In this document: in pieces, positions 45,081-53,071 of the stretch
Layout: each line of letters opens with the position of its first letter
Numbering within the stretch: the first letter of the stretch is position 1
Source: Gammaproteobacteria bacterium
GTDB taxonomy: Bacteria > Pseudomonadota > Gammaproteobacteria > SZUA-140
Assembly: GCA_021648525.1 (NCBI GenBank)
Contig: JAKISP010000006.1
Location: 19,476 to 83,475 of the forward strand
Reading direction: 5' to 3'
DNA: 64,000 nt
The notes under the pieces: generated by a model
What the model saw: only the letters and a program-made list of their open reading frames with translations
Databases searched by the model: none
What the model was told of the DNA's origin: nothing
Program-made: the position numbers and the translations under genes

Positions 45081-47297
45081 TCAAGATAACTCCATCGCGT
45101 CAACATCAATCGACCAGCGCACCTTTTTTGCCAATGGCAGTTGTCCTAGCTGTGGCAGCCACTGGCGCAAAAAATTGTGCAGGCGCGCGCGATCATCTGC
45201 CTGAATCAGTAACTGCGCACGGTAACGCCCCGCGCGCTTTTCCATTGCGGCGGGGATTGGCCCCAGCAGTTCGGCAGGATTGGAGAGCTGAAATCCCATA
45301 TCGCGTGCGGTACCAAGGAATTCATTCGGCATTTCGCGGCTACTCGCCTCAGCACGCAGCAGTGCAATATAGCGAAATGGCGGCAACATTGCCTGTGAGC
45401 GCTCTAGCAATAGATCGCCAGCAAAGCGGCTGTAATCATGCGTGATGATGCCGTTGAGCAGTGGATGCGCCGGGTGATGGGTCTGGATCAGCACTTCGCC
45501 GCGACTGTCACCACGCCCCGCCCGCCCAGCCACCTGAATAATCAACTGGCCCATGCGCTCGCTGGAGCGAAAATCGAGCCCAAACAGCCCTTGGTCGGCA
45601 TCGAGTATCCCCACCAGTGTGACATTGGGTAGGTGGTGCCCCTTGGCCAGCATCTGGGTGCCGAGTAGAATCTGGCTGCGGCCGCCTTCCACCTGCTTAA
45701 GCAACGTTTGCAGTGCTCCCTTGCGGCGAGTACTGTCACGATCAATGCGGATAATCTCATTATCGGGAAAGCGTTCGCTCAACGCCTCAGCTGCCCGTTC
45801 GGTGCCCTGGCCTAGCGGGCGCAGGTCAACACTGCCACAGTCGGGGCACTGGCTATCAATGCGCCGCTGGCTATCACAGTGATGACAACGCAGCAGATGC
45901 CGTGATTTGTGCAGGATCATATGGGCATCACAGCGCTGGCAGTTGGCCAGCCAGCCGCAGTCGTGACAGATCAGGGTTGGCGCGTAGCCTCGACGGTTGA
46001 GGAATAGCAGTACTTGCTGGCCCTTATCAAGATGGTGCTGAATCGCCTGCAACATCATCGATGAAAAGCCTTCAGTCAGCTTTTGCTGGCATACATCGAG
46101 CAGGCGGATTGTGGGTGGTGCTGCATTCCCTGCGCGCTCTGGCAGAGTCAGGTGCTGGAAGCGTCCTTGTCGTGCATTATGCAAACTCTCCAGTGAGGGC
46201 GTGGCCGAACCTAGAACAATCGGAATCCCTGCCTGCTGTGCGCGCCGAATCGCCACATCGCGCGCGTGGTAGCGGAATCCCTCCTGTTGTTTAAATGAAA
46301 GGTCGTGTTCTTCATCGATCAGGATAATGCCGAGATCTTTCATCGGGGTGAATACCGCTGAGCGGGTGCCGATGACGATTGGGGTATCCCCCGCCTTCGC
46401 CTGCAACCAGCTATTCTTGCGTGCCTTATCACTGAGGCCTGAATGCAGCAGCGCAATTGGCACCGAAAAACGGGCCTGAAAGCGCTTTAGCAGTTGCGGT
46501 GTTAGCCCAATCTCTGGGACCAGGATCAGGGCCTGCTGTCCCATACGCAGCACTCGTTCGACCGCGCTAAAATAGACCTCTGTTTTACCGCTGCCGGTAA
46601 CGCCATCGAGTAGTAACGACTGAAAGCCGCCAAGGGCTCGATCGATTGCGTCGCAAGCCGATTGCTGTGCGGCGTTCAGTAGCGGTGCAGCATCGGTTTC
46701 GGTGGCGGGTACTAAAAGAGCAGCCAGCTCTTGAATTTCGATCCAGCCTTTATCCGCCAACGTACGCATAATGCTGCGCCAATTCTCAAACTGCACGTCT
46801 AGTGCGCCGACATTGAGTGGCTTATCCGTTTTTTGCAACAGTAGAAGCAGTGACTGTTGGCGAGGTGCGCGTTTCAGGCTGCTGGGATCAATGCTCATCC
46901 CTATATCATTTAATGACCAGACTTTTTCACCGCTAATTTTGGCTGGTTCACCTTGACGCAACAGCGTCGGCAGCGTTGCCGCCAGTACCTCGCCAAGCGG
47001 GTAGTGGTAGTAACGGCTTGCCCATTGCGCCAGCGCTTGAATCTCCGCTGATACCAGGGTCGTGTCATCGAGCAGTTCCAGCGCCGGTTTTAGGCGGGCA
47101 CGTTCAAGCTGACTATCATTGGCGAGCGCCACAATCACCCCAATTTTTTGGCTTCGCCCAAATGGCACGCGCACCCGCATGCCCGGCATCATTTGCTCCA
47201 TCGCGCCATTCACTGGCAACAGATAATCGAAAATTTGGGGTAGTGGAGAGGGGATGGCGACCTGAATAATACCCGCGAAGTCACTGACTGTATGCAT
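45081..47297 (-). CDS. priA: Primosomal protein N' (PriA helicase)
   Basis: 738 residues. The N-terminal 3'-end-binding domain is followed by a superfamily 2 helicase with Walker A GVTGSGKTEVYF near residue 235 and DEEH motif II (LIDEEHDLSF). The zinc module is CHDCGWLANCQRC with CHHC and CPDC, then GQGTERAAE and the C-terminal lobe. PriA restarts stalled replication forks. It ends 105 bp from argS and its upstream region holds DnaA-box cluster B. Confidence 0.97.
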   Translation of the reverse strand: MHTVSDFAGIIQVAIPSPLPQIFDYLLPVNGAMEQMMPGMRVRVPFGRSQKIGVIVALANDSQLERARLKPALELLDDTTLVSAEIQALAQWASRYYHYPLGEVLAATLPTLLRQGEPAKISGEKVWSLNDIGMSIDPSSLKRAPRQQSLLLLLQKTDKPLNVGALDVQFENWRSIMRTLADKGWIEIQELAALLVPATETDAAPLLNAAQQSACDAIDRALGGFQSLLLDGVTGSGKTEVYFSAVERVLRMGQQALILVPEIGLTPQLLKRFQARFSVPIALLHSGLSDKARKNSWLQAKAGDTPIVIGTRSAVFTPMKDLGIILIDEEHDLSFKQQEGFRYHARDVAIRRAQQAGIPIVLGSATPSLESLHNARQGRFQHLTLPERAGNAAPPTIRLLDVCQQKLTEGFSSMMLQAIQHHLDKGQQVLLFLNRRGYAPTLICHDCGWLANCQRCDAHMILHKSRHLLRCHHCDSQRRIDSQCPDCGSVDLRPLGQGTERAAEALSERFPDNEIIRIDRDSTRRKGALQTLLKQVEGGRSQILLGTQMLAKGHHLPNVTLVGILDADQGLFGLDFRSSERMGQLIIQVAGRAGRGDSRGEVLIQTHHPAHPLLNGIITHDYSRFAGDLLLERSQAMLPPFRYIALLRAEASSREMPNEFLGTARDMGFQLSNPAELLGPIPAAMEKRAGRYRAQLLIQADDRARLHNFLRQWLPQLGQLPLAKKVRWSIDVDAMELS

Positions 47298-47420
47298 GGC
47301 GCGGACTCTACCATGTTCACTCGCAGGAACCCACGATTCCAGATGACAGGATTACGTTCGAATTCTTATGAAAACTCTAGCAAAAGAACGTAACTCCTTG
47401 TGAGGTAAGAGAATACGGGG

Positions 47421-47705
47421 TTATCCACAAAAACTGTGGATAACTCTGTGGATGAATTGGGGTCATCGTTACGAAACCCTCGTTTTTATTGGCTTTGTGT
47501 CAAATTGATGACATTTTAGCCGGTAGTATTAATCATTGAAAAATCAAATAGTTATAAATTGCATGACAATTTATCGAATGGCCTGGACAGCCTGTCGTGA
47601 ACGCTTCATTGAAATAAAATTTAACTGTGCATAAGATTTCTGGTTGACATAAAAAAATCCCTGTCAGCTTAGCGAGATAGAGATGAAGCGTGCGACTTAT
47701 CCCCA
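47421..47705. other. DnaA-box cluster B (candidate origin or DnaA-binding locus)
   Basis: Perfect DnaA boxes at 47421-47429 (TTATCCACA) and 47435-47443 (TGTGGATAA), with near-matches at 47447-47455 (TGTGGATGA), 47626-47634 (TGTGCATAA, reverse of TTATGCACA) and 47697-47705 (TTATCCCCA). The first three have the same 14- and 12-base spacing as cluster A at 6286, and the TTGGGGT and ATCGTTAC segments after them are also shared. AT-rich sequence lies between 47540 and 47625. The 47298-47785 gap has no credible gene. Confidence 0.55.
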
Positions 47706-47785
47706 GCAACAGGCTGTAAATGAGAGTCAGGCCTAGCTCATCTTAAGAGCAAAAAAACTAACGAAAGCAGTCAACTTTCACGCTG

Positions 47786-48211
47786 CTAGAATGGTTTAAC
47801 GACCACCAGGATAATCACCGCAACAAGCAATAAAACGGGCAATTCGTTAAACCAGCGATAAAAAAGGTGCCCGCGCTGATTAATGTCCTGCCTGAATTCT
47901 TTAACGATCTTGCCACAGTAGAAATGGTAGCCAACCAGGATCGCAACAATCAGCATTTTAAGTTGTAACCACCCCATACTGGCGTACAGTGCCCAGCCAT
48001 AATCAACGAGCATCCACACACCAAAGATAATGGTCAGCACGGCGCCCGGTGTCATGATACCAAAGTAGAGCTTTCGCTCCATTACTTTGAAACGCTCATT
48101 ACTAATTTCATCACTGCTCATTGCGTGATAGACAAATAAGCGCGGCAAATAGAATAACGCAGCGAACCAGGTGACCATGAAAATAACATGGAAGGCTTTT
48201 ACCCACAGCAT
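47786..48211 (-). CDS. hemJ: Protoporphyrinogen oxidase HemJ
   Basis: 141 residues with four membrane helices and the HemJ opening WVKAFHVIFMVTWFAALFYLPRLFVYH (two parts of a helix pair, listed to mark the conserved His residues). MERKLYFGIMTPGAV and WLQLKMLIV follow. HemJ performs the penultimate step of haem synthesis in many proteobacteria lacking HemG or HemY. Together with hemB at 58675 it covers two haem steps in this window, though they are not co-transcribed. Confidence 0.9.
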   Translation of the reverse strand: MLWVKAFHVIFMVTWFAALFYLPRLFVYHAMSSDEISNERFKVMERKLYFGIMTPGAVLTIIFGVWMLVDYGWALYASMGWLQLKMLIVAILVGYHFYCGKIVKEFRQDINQRGHLFYRWFNELPVLLLVAVIILVVVKPF

Positions 48212-48285
48212 TCTGGAATTCCTGAAGTTAAAATTTCAGGGGTAGTATATAGGTTTGGTTGAACGGTAGCTCAGCGGAATTGGCC

Positions 48286-48750
48286 CTACTGACACCAATG
48301 TTTAATTGATTTTCGCGTCTTAACCAACTGTTTAAGCCGCACTTCATCAGAAACATAAGTTCGCTCACCCTTTGCATCTTCGGTAAAAAGACGGCCGACA
48401 TTTTGCAACTTCTGTAATTGCTCTTTTTCTTTTTTACAACGTTCAGTACGCGTTGCCTGAATTGCTTTTAGATCTTTTTCAGCACTTTCTGCTTCATCCC
48501 CTTTTGCAGCATCTTTACTTACATTCGTAGCTGGCACCGTTGGTGTGGGGACATCAGGGGTAAAAACCTTCACATCTATCTGCTCAGACGACGCATTAGC
48601 AGGACGATCACTAAAAACAACTTTACCATTTTCATCAATCGATTTGTAAAAACGCACCGCGCTCACATCAAATGAAGCCAGCAACATTAAGCTACTCATT
48701 GCGATCGCTAAGCCTGTAATTCCTCTTAACATACCAGGTTTTTCTCTCAT
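48286..48750 (-). CDS. DUF4124 domain secreted protein
   Basis: 154 residues with an N-terminal membrane or signal segment (GITGLAIAMSSLMLLASF). The DUF4124 domain follows directly: VRFYKSIDENGKVVFSDRPA. A charged coiled segment with several KE repeats makes up the C-terminal half. Periplasmic, function unknown. Single gene between hemJ and fetB, all minus strand. Confidence 0.8.
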   Translation of the reverse strand: MREKPGMLRGITGLAIAMSSLMLLASFDVSAVRFYKSIDENGKVVFSDRPANASSEQIDVKVFTPDVPTPTVPATNVSKDAAKGDEAESAEKDLKAIQATRTERCKKEKEQLQKLQNVGRLFTEDAKGERTYVSDEVRLKQLVKTRKSIKHWCQ

Positions 48751-48788
48751 TATGCGAATGGAATACCCTGTTTATCGGCACTTTATTT

Positions 48789-49592
48789 TTAGACAATAGC
48801 CTTTTGTAGGCGATCTAAACGAAGCCTTTCTCGGCTGTCAAAAAGATGCCGGGCTCCCATTGTTACAGCAAAAATAGTACCGAAACCTGTTCCGGCGGTT
48901 ATCATAAACATAATCAGTATCTGGTAGTTCACTGCCTCCATTGGCGCGGCCCCCGCGAGGATTTGCCCCGTCATCATCCCAGGCAGACTCACAATCCCGG
49001 CCACTGCCATCGCGTTGATGACGGGGATCATGCCACTACGAATGCTTTCGCGGCGAATATCGCTGATCGACTGTTGTGGTGTCTGCCCCAGCATGAGGCG
49101 CGCTTCAATGACATCGCGTTGTTGCCATGCCGTTTGTGTCAGTCGGTCAAGCCCTAATGCGATGCCGTTCATGGTGTTACCAAACATCATTCCCAGCAAG
49201 GGGATTGCGTACTGCGGGCTGTACCACGGCTCAGCTGAGATTATCACGGTGAGCACCAGTAAGGTCACTAGCACGGTTGAAATAAAGAGTGATAGCGTGC
49301 CCAGCGCGAAGCTATGCGTACCCGTAAAACGCCGCTGTTGACGTACCATGACCTCGCGCCCAGCCGCAAGCAGCATTACCATGGCCACCAACACGACCCA
49401 GCCAAAATGTGTGGTATTAAATAAGAACTTTAATACCAGGCCAATCAATATCAACTGAATCACTGTACGCAATGCGGCAATCAGGATTGAGCGGCTAAGG
49501 CCCAATTGCATCTGAAACGAGAGAGCCGCCAATGCCACGATCAACAATGCCGCCAATGATAGATCCCACGGGGTAAGGGTGATTAGCGCCAT
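48789..49592 (-). CDS. fetB: ABC transporter permease FetB (YbbM-like, iron export)
   Basis: 267 residues with about seven membrane helices of the UPF0014 family: RSILIAALRTVIQLILIGLVL, PLLGMMFGNTMNGIALGLDR and LPGMMTGQILAGAAP are characteristic. In E. coli FetAB exports iron and improves resistance to oxidative stress. It overlaps fetA by ten bases, consistent with one operon. Confidence 0.88.
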   Translation of the reverse strand: MALITLTPWDLSLAALLIVALAALSFQMQLGLSRSILIAALRTVIQLILIGLVLKFLFNTTHFGWVVLVAMVMLLAAGREVMVRQQRRFTGTHSFALGTLSLFISTVLVTLLVLTVIISAEPWYSPQYAIPLLGMMFGNTMNGIALGLDRLTQTAWQQRDVIEARLMLGQTPQQSISDIRRESIRSGMIPVINAMAVAGIVSLPGMMTGQILAGAAPMEAVNYQILIMFMITAGTGFGTIFAVTMGARHLFDSRERLRLDRLQKAIV

Positions 49593-50239
49593 GCCGCCTC
49601 CTGCTCAATCAACGTACCCTGCTTGATGATAAAGTGGCGTGAGGCAACACGTTGTAACTGTTGATGGTCATGGCTGATCCACATCACGGCAGACTTATGC
49701 TGCAGTTGATAGTTGCCAATCAAGGTCTCAATGCGGGTAACATTTTCAGGATCCAGGCTCGCGGTGGGTTCATCCAGCAATAGCACCTGCGGTCGATTAG
49801 CCAGCAGCCTGATCAGTGCGAGTCGCTGACGTTCACCACTGGAGAGCGTTGCCGTTGCCGCCTCTAATACCGCCTGATTCAGGCCTAATGCGGCTAGCCA
49901 TTTAGAAATTTGATGCTGGTCGATCTTTTCATCAAAATGTTCTCGCACATAATCACCCCACCACTGACTCACCGCTGGCAGGTAGCCAATATTTTTGCGC
50001 CATTGCGAGCCACTAAATTCCTCACGTGGCGTATTATTCAGCAGCACCTCGCCCTGATGCGGATCGATATCGGCAATCGCACGCATCAACAAACTCTTAC
50101 CGCAACCCGACTGACCGCGCAGTGAAACTGCTGCATCACCTGTAACAGTCAGGCTTAGCGGGCCAACATGGTGAGTCTGGATATTTTTGACCTGCAAGCA
50201 GCTCAGTACAATGCTCCCTTTTTTCGCTGGAATATTCAT
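49583..50239 (-). CDS. fetA: ABC transporter ATPase FetA (YbbL-like)
   Basis: 218 residues. Walker A is GQSGCGKS, signature LSSGERQRLALIRLL, Walker B VLLLDEPTASLD and the switch His in SHDHQQL; all are intact. The Gly residues around the Cys of Walker A are as in YbbL. Its partner is FetB. The ATG at 50239 lies one base from the end of the palindromic element 50241-50383. That element's last bases (AAAGG in minus-strand reading) are the only good ribosome-binding site, so the element probably supplies translation initiation for fetA. Confidence 0.88.
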   Translation of the reverse strand: MNIPAKKGSIVLSCLQVKNIQTHHVGPLSLTVTGDAAVSLRGQSGCGKSLLMRAIADIDPHQGEVLLNNTPREEFSGSQWRKNIGYLPAVSQWWGDYVREHFDEKIDQHQISKWLAALGLNQAVLEAATATLSSGERQRLALIRLLANRPQVLLLDEPTASLDPENVTRIETLIGNYQLQHKSAVMWISHDHQQLQRVASRHFIIKQGTLIEQEAAWR

Positions 50240-50240
50240 A

Positions 50241-50383
50241 ATGAGACCTTTTCACGAGTCTATTTTCCGCCCCAGCTGCGTTATAAATGATCTCAAAACA
50301 GTCATTTACTTCGTGTAAACTCCATTTTTTCGATCATTTATGCCTTGCTGGAACGAAAACTAGTTCTCGTGCAACGGTCTCAT
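50241..50383. mobile_element. Palindromic MITE-like element, 143 bp, at the fetA start
   Basis: The left end ATGAGACCTTTTCACGAG (50241-50258) and the right end at 50366-50383 (reverse ATGAGACCGTTGCACGAG) are inverted repeats with two differences. Inside them, 50272-50351 is a second imperfect palindrome (CCAGC...GCTGG, with ATAAATGATC at 50282-50291 facing GATCATTTAT). The terminal sequence TGAGACCNTTGCACGA is close to that of the 1205-1365 element. Sequences of this kind, with the central AGTCATTTAC and GTGTAAACTCC arms, look like dispersed repeats of gammaproteobacterial genomes, though I cannot confirm copy number. Confidence 0.6.
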
Positions 50384-50434
50384 AATAGTATAACGAGTGA
50401 AGCGAACACTTATCATCATTAAATGGAGTAAGGA

Positions 50435-50671
50435 ATGGACAAGGCTGTTGTGGCGAAAAAAGGGCCGTATGAACTGATACTAGAGGCGGGTAGTTACGGG
50501 TACTGCACCTGCGGTAGGTCTCAGCAGCAACCCTTTTGCGATGGCTCGCATGCTGGTACTTCCTTTATCCCGTTAGAATTTGTACTGGATAAAAAAACCC
50601 ATGTCACTCTATGTGGCTGCAAACAGAGCAGCGTGCCGCCACATTGCGATGGCAGCCATGAAGGGGTTTAA
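50435..50671 (+). CDS. CDGSH iron-sulfur protein, two-domain type (second copy)
   Basis: 78 residues with CTCGRSQQQPFCDGSH and CGCKQSSVPPHCDGSH, two three-Cys-one-His [2Fe-2S] motifs. It is paralogous to 22879-23112 but differs in most positions outside the motifs. The gene is alone, after the palindromic element and next to fetAB, so a role in iron or redox balance is conceivable. A strong bidirectional terminator follows. Confidence 0.88.
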   Translation: MDKAVVAKKGPYELILEAGSYGYCTCGRSQQQPFCDGSHAGTSFIPLEFVLDKKTHVTLCGCKQSSVPPHCDGSHEGV

Positions 50672-50696
50672 GATATATCCAAAATTTCAGGCATAA

Positions 50697-50723
50697 AAAA
50701 GGGGTGCCAATGGCACCCCTTTT
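50697..50723. terminator. Bidirectional intrinsic terminator
   Basis: AAAAGGGGTGCC (50697-50708) pairs perfectly with GGCACCCCTTTT (50712-50723) around a three-base loop. The A-run before and T-run after make it work in both directions, ending the CDGSH gene from the left and amtB from the right. Confidence 0.9.
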
Positions 50724-50747
50724 CATTGACTGATTTACTGGCTGGTC

Positions 50748-52019
50748 TTAATTATGACCGCGTGCACCGGTAAATTCAGGGTAGGCTTCCAGACCACAAT
50801 CTGTGATGTCGAGGCCCTGATACTCTTCTTCTTCGGTGACTCGGATGCCCATCACTGCCTTGATGATCGCCCAGGTCACGAGGCTGGCAACAAATACCCA
50901 ACCAAAGATCACTGCAACACCGGTCAACTGACCCATAAAGGTGGCGTCCGCATTAGAGAGGATAACTGCCATCACACCCCAGATACCAACCACACCGTGA
51001 ACTGAAATTGCACCGACGGGATCATCGATTTTCATTTTATCAAGACCGAGGATAGAGAAGACCACCAGTATGCCACCGATTGCACCGATGAAGGTTGCAA
51101 GCAGTGGGCTTGGGTCAAGTGGCATTGCGGTAATTGCAACCAGTCCTGCCAGTGCACCGTTAAGCACCATGGTGAGATCCGCTTTACCGAACATCAGGCG
51201 TGCGGTTATCAGTGCTGCAATCACACCACCTGCTGCTGCTGCGTTGGTATTTACAAAGACTTTAGCAACCGCATTCGCTTCGCCAACATCAGACAATTTA
51301 AGTTCTGAACCGCCGTTAAAACCGAACCAGCCTAACCACAGGATGAATGTGCCCAGTGTTGCGAGTGGCATGTTGGCACCGGTGATAGGGTTGATCTGAC
51401 CATCTGGGCCATATTTTCCTTTACGTGCACCGAGTAGTAATACACCCGCAAGGGCGGCTGCCGCCCCTGCTAGATGCACTGTGCCAGAACCAGCGAAATC
51501 GACATAACCCACACCGCCGTCAGCGGTCAGGAAGCCACCGCCCCAGTTCCAGAAACCCTGCATTGGGTAGATGAAGCCGGTCATCACGATACAGAAAACG
51601 AGGAAGGCCCATAGCTTCATGCGCTCCGCGACCGCGCCTGAGACGATCGACATCGCAGTTGCGACAAACACGACCTGAAAAAAGAAATCAGAAAGGTTTG
51701 AGTAATAGATGTCGCCGCCGCTGGCGATTACATCCGCTGCGCTGTTATCACCACCGCCAAGAATGCCATGCAGCCCCGGCCAGTAGATGCTGGAAGCACC
51801 GTCGCCAGGGTACATAATGCCGTAACCCACCAACAGGTACATGATGCAGGCAATTGAGTAGAGCGTAATGTTCTTGGTTAGAATTTCAGTTGTGTTTTTT
51901 GCTCGAACCATACCAGCTTCGAGCATGGTAAAACCGGCAGCCATCCACATGACCAGCGCACCACATACCAGAAAATAAAAGGTATCGAGTGCGTATTGAA
52001 CTTCTGTTATTGCTTCCAC
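50748..52019 (-). CDS. amtB: Ammonium transporter AmtB
   Basis: 423 residues, 11 membrane helices; MWMAAGFTMLEAGMVRAKNT and the FNGGSE segment are family hallmarks. The pore twin histidines are in GSGTVHLAGA and GAISVHGVVG. It conducts ammonium and is blocked by GlnK. The gene follows glnK by 38 bases in one operon under a sigma-54 promoter. No signal peptide precedes the first helix. Confidence 0.95.
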   Translation of the reverse strand: MEAITEVQYALDTFYFLVCGALVMWMAAGFTMLEAGMVRAKNTTEILTKNITLYSIACIMYLLVGYGIMYPGDGASSIYWPGLHGILGGGDNSAADVIASGGDIYYSNLSDFFFQVVFVATAMSIVSGAVAERMKLWAFLVFCIVMTGFIYPMQGFWNWGGGFLTADGGVGYVDFAGSGTVHLAGAAAALAGVLLLGARKGKYGPDGQINPITGANMPLATLGTFILWLGWFGFNGGSELKLSDVGEANAVAKVFVNTNAAAAGGVIAALITARLMFGKADLTMVLNGALAGLVAITAMPLDPSPLLATFIGAIGGILVVFSILGLDKMKIDDPVGAISVHGVVGIWGVMAVILSNADATFMGQLTGVAVIFGWVFVASLVTWAIIKAVMGIRVTEEEEYQGLDITDCGLEAYPEFTGARGHN

Positions 52020-52057
52020 GATTTACATCCTCCAAAAATAGAGATTAGTGTTTTGGA

Positions 52058-52417
<360 letters not shown>

Positions 52418-52522
52418 TTAAGTTATCCCGGTTATACAGGAAATTAGAGCCTCCTGCCTGTGTTCGCTATCATTTGACTGGTACGCTGGCAGGAATAAAA
52501 ATTTTTATTTTCCTTATTCTTT

Positions 52523-52538
52523 AGCACGCCCCGTGCCA
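52523..52538 (-). promoter_or_regulatory. Sigma-54 promoter of glnK-amtB
   Basis: On the minus strand the sequence is TGGCACGGGGCGTGCT: the -24 GG and -12 GC are 12 bases apart, matching TGGCACG-N4-TTGCW with one mismatch. It lies about 127 bases upstream of glnK, in the right direction. Sigma-54 control of glnK-amtB is standard in proteobacteria under nitrogen limitation. Confidence 0.8.
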
Positions 52539-52635
52539 GGCTTAAAAAGAAAAATAAAAACAAATAGATAGAGTAAATTTGCAGTGATTTACATTTCTCG
52601 ATTGCACCATCAAAGGATGCTCGCCGCCAACGCGA

Positions 52636-52650
52636 GCACTAAAATGGTGC
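52636..52650. promoter_or_regulatory. Probable NtrC enhancer site
   Basis: GCACTAAAATGGTGC matches the NtrC consensus core GCACYANNNTGGTGC at every fixed position. It is about 100 bases upstream of the sigma-54 promoter, a usual enhancer distance. A weaker half-related site (GCACCATCAAAGGATGC) is at 52604-52620, and a hairpin TGCTCGC/GCGAGCA lies between them. Confidence 0.7.
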
Positions 52651-52762
52651 GTCGATTGTCGCGCCAACAGATGAGGGGTGAAATTTGTAAAAAATTGCGT
52701 ACACTACAGGCTTTCGTAAATAACAGCAGCCCACGTTGACGGACAGTGGCTTAATGGGAAAA

Positions 52763-53011
52763 ATGATGATTGACGCGAAAACAGTAGAAGCGTTCGCCAG
52801 ACGTATTTCAGATGCGCTACCGCAAGGTGCGCAGGTGCTACAGCAGGATATTGAAAAGAATGTGCGAGCGGTGGTCAGTAGCGGCTTTGAAAAACTGGAC
52901 CTGGTATCACGCGAAGAGTTTGAGGTACAGAGTGCGGTGCTGATGCGCACTCGTGAAAAACTGGAAACACTCGAAAAACAGGTCGCCGCACTTGAGGCCA
53001 GCACCCAATAG
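52763..53011 (+). CDS. ubiK: Ubiquinone biosynthesis accessory factor UbiK (BMFP/YqiC family)
   Basis: About 82 residues (MMIDAKTVEAFARRISDALP...). An N-terminal amphipathic helix is followed by a C-terminal coiled coil, FEVQSAVLMRTREKLETLE, typical of BMFP proteins that form trimers. UbiK assists the UbiJ complex in aerobic ubiquinone synthesis. Several ATGs are possible (52754, 52763, 52766); the GGGAAAA before 52763 favours that start. It is divergent from glnK, with comM downstream, as in Pseudomonas. Confidence 0.85.
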   Translation: MMIDAKTVEAFARRISDALPQGAQVLQQDIEKNVRAVVSSGFEKLDLVSREEFEVQSAVLMRTREKLETLEKQVAALEASTQ

Positions 53012-53071
53012 CATCATCATTTATCTGTTACAGGATGTAGCCGGTTTGAAATTCAGCAATGGAGTGCAGAT

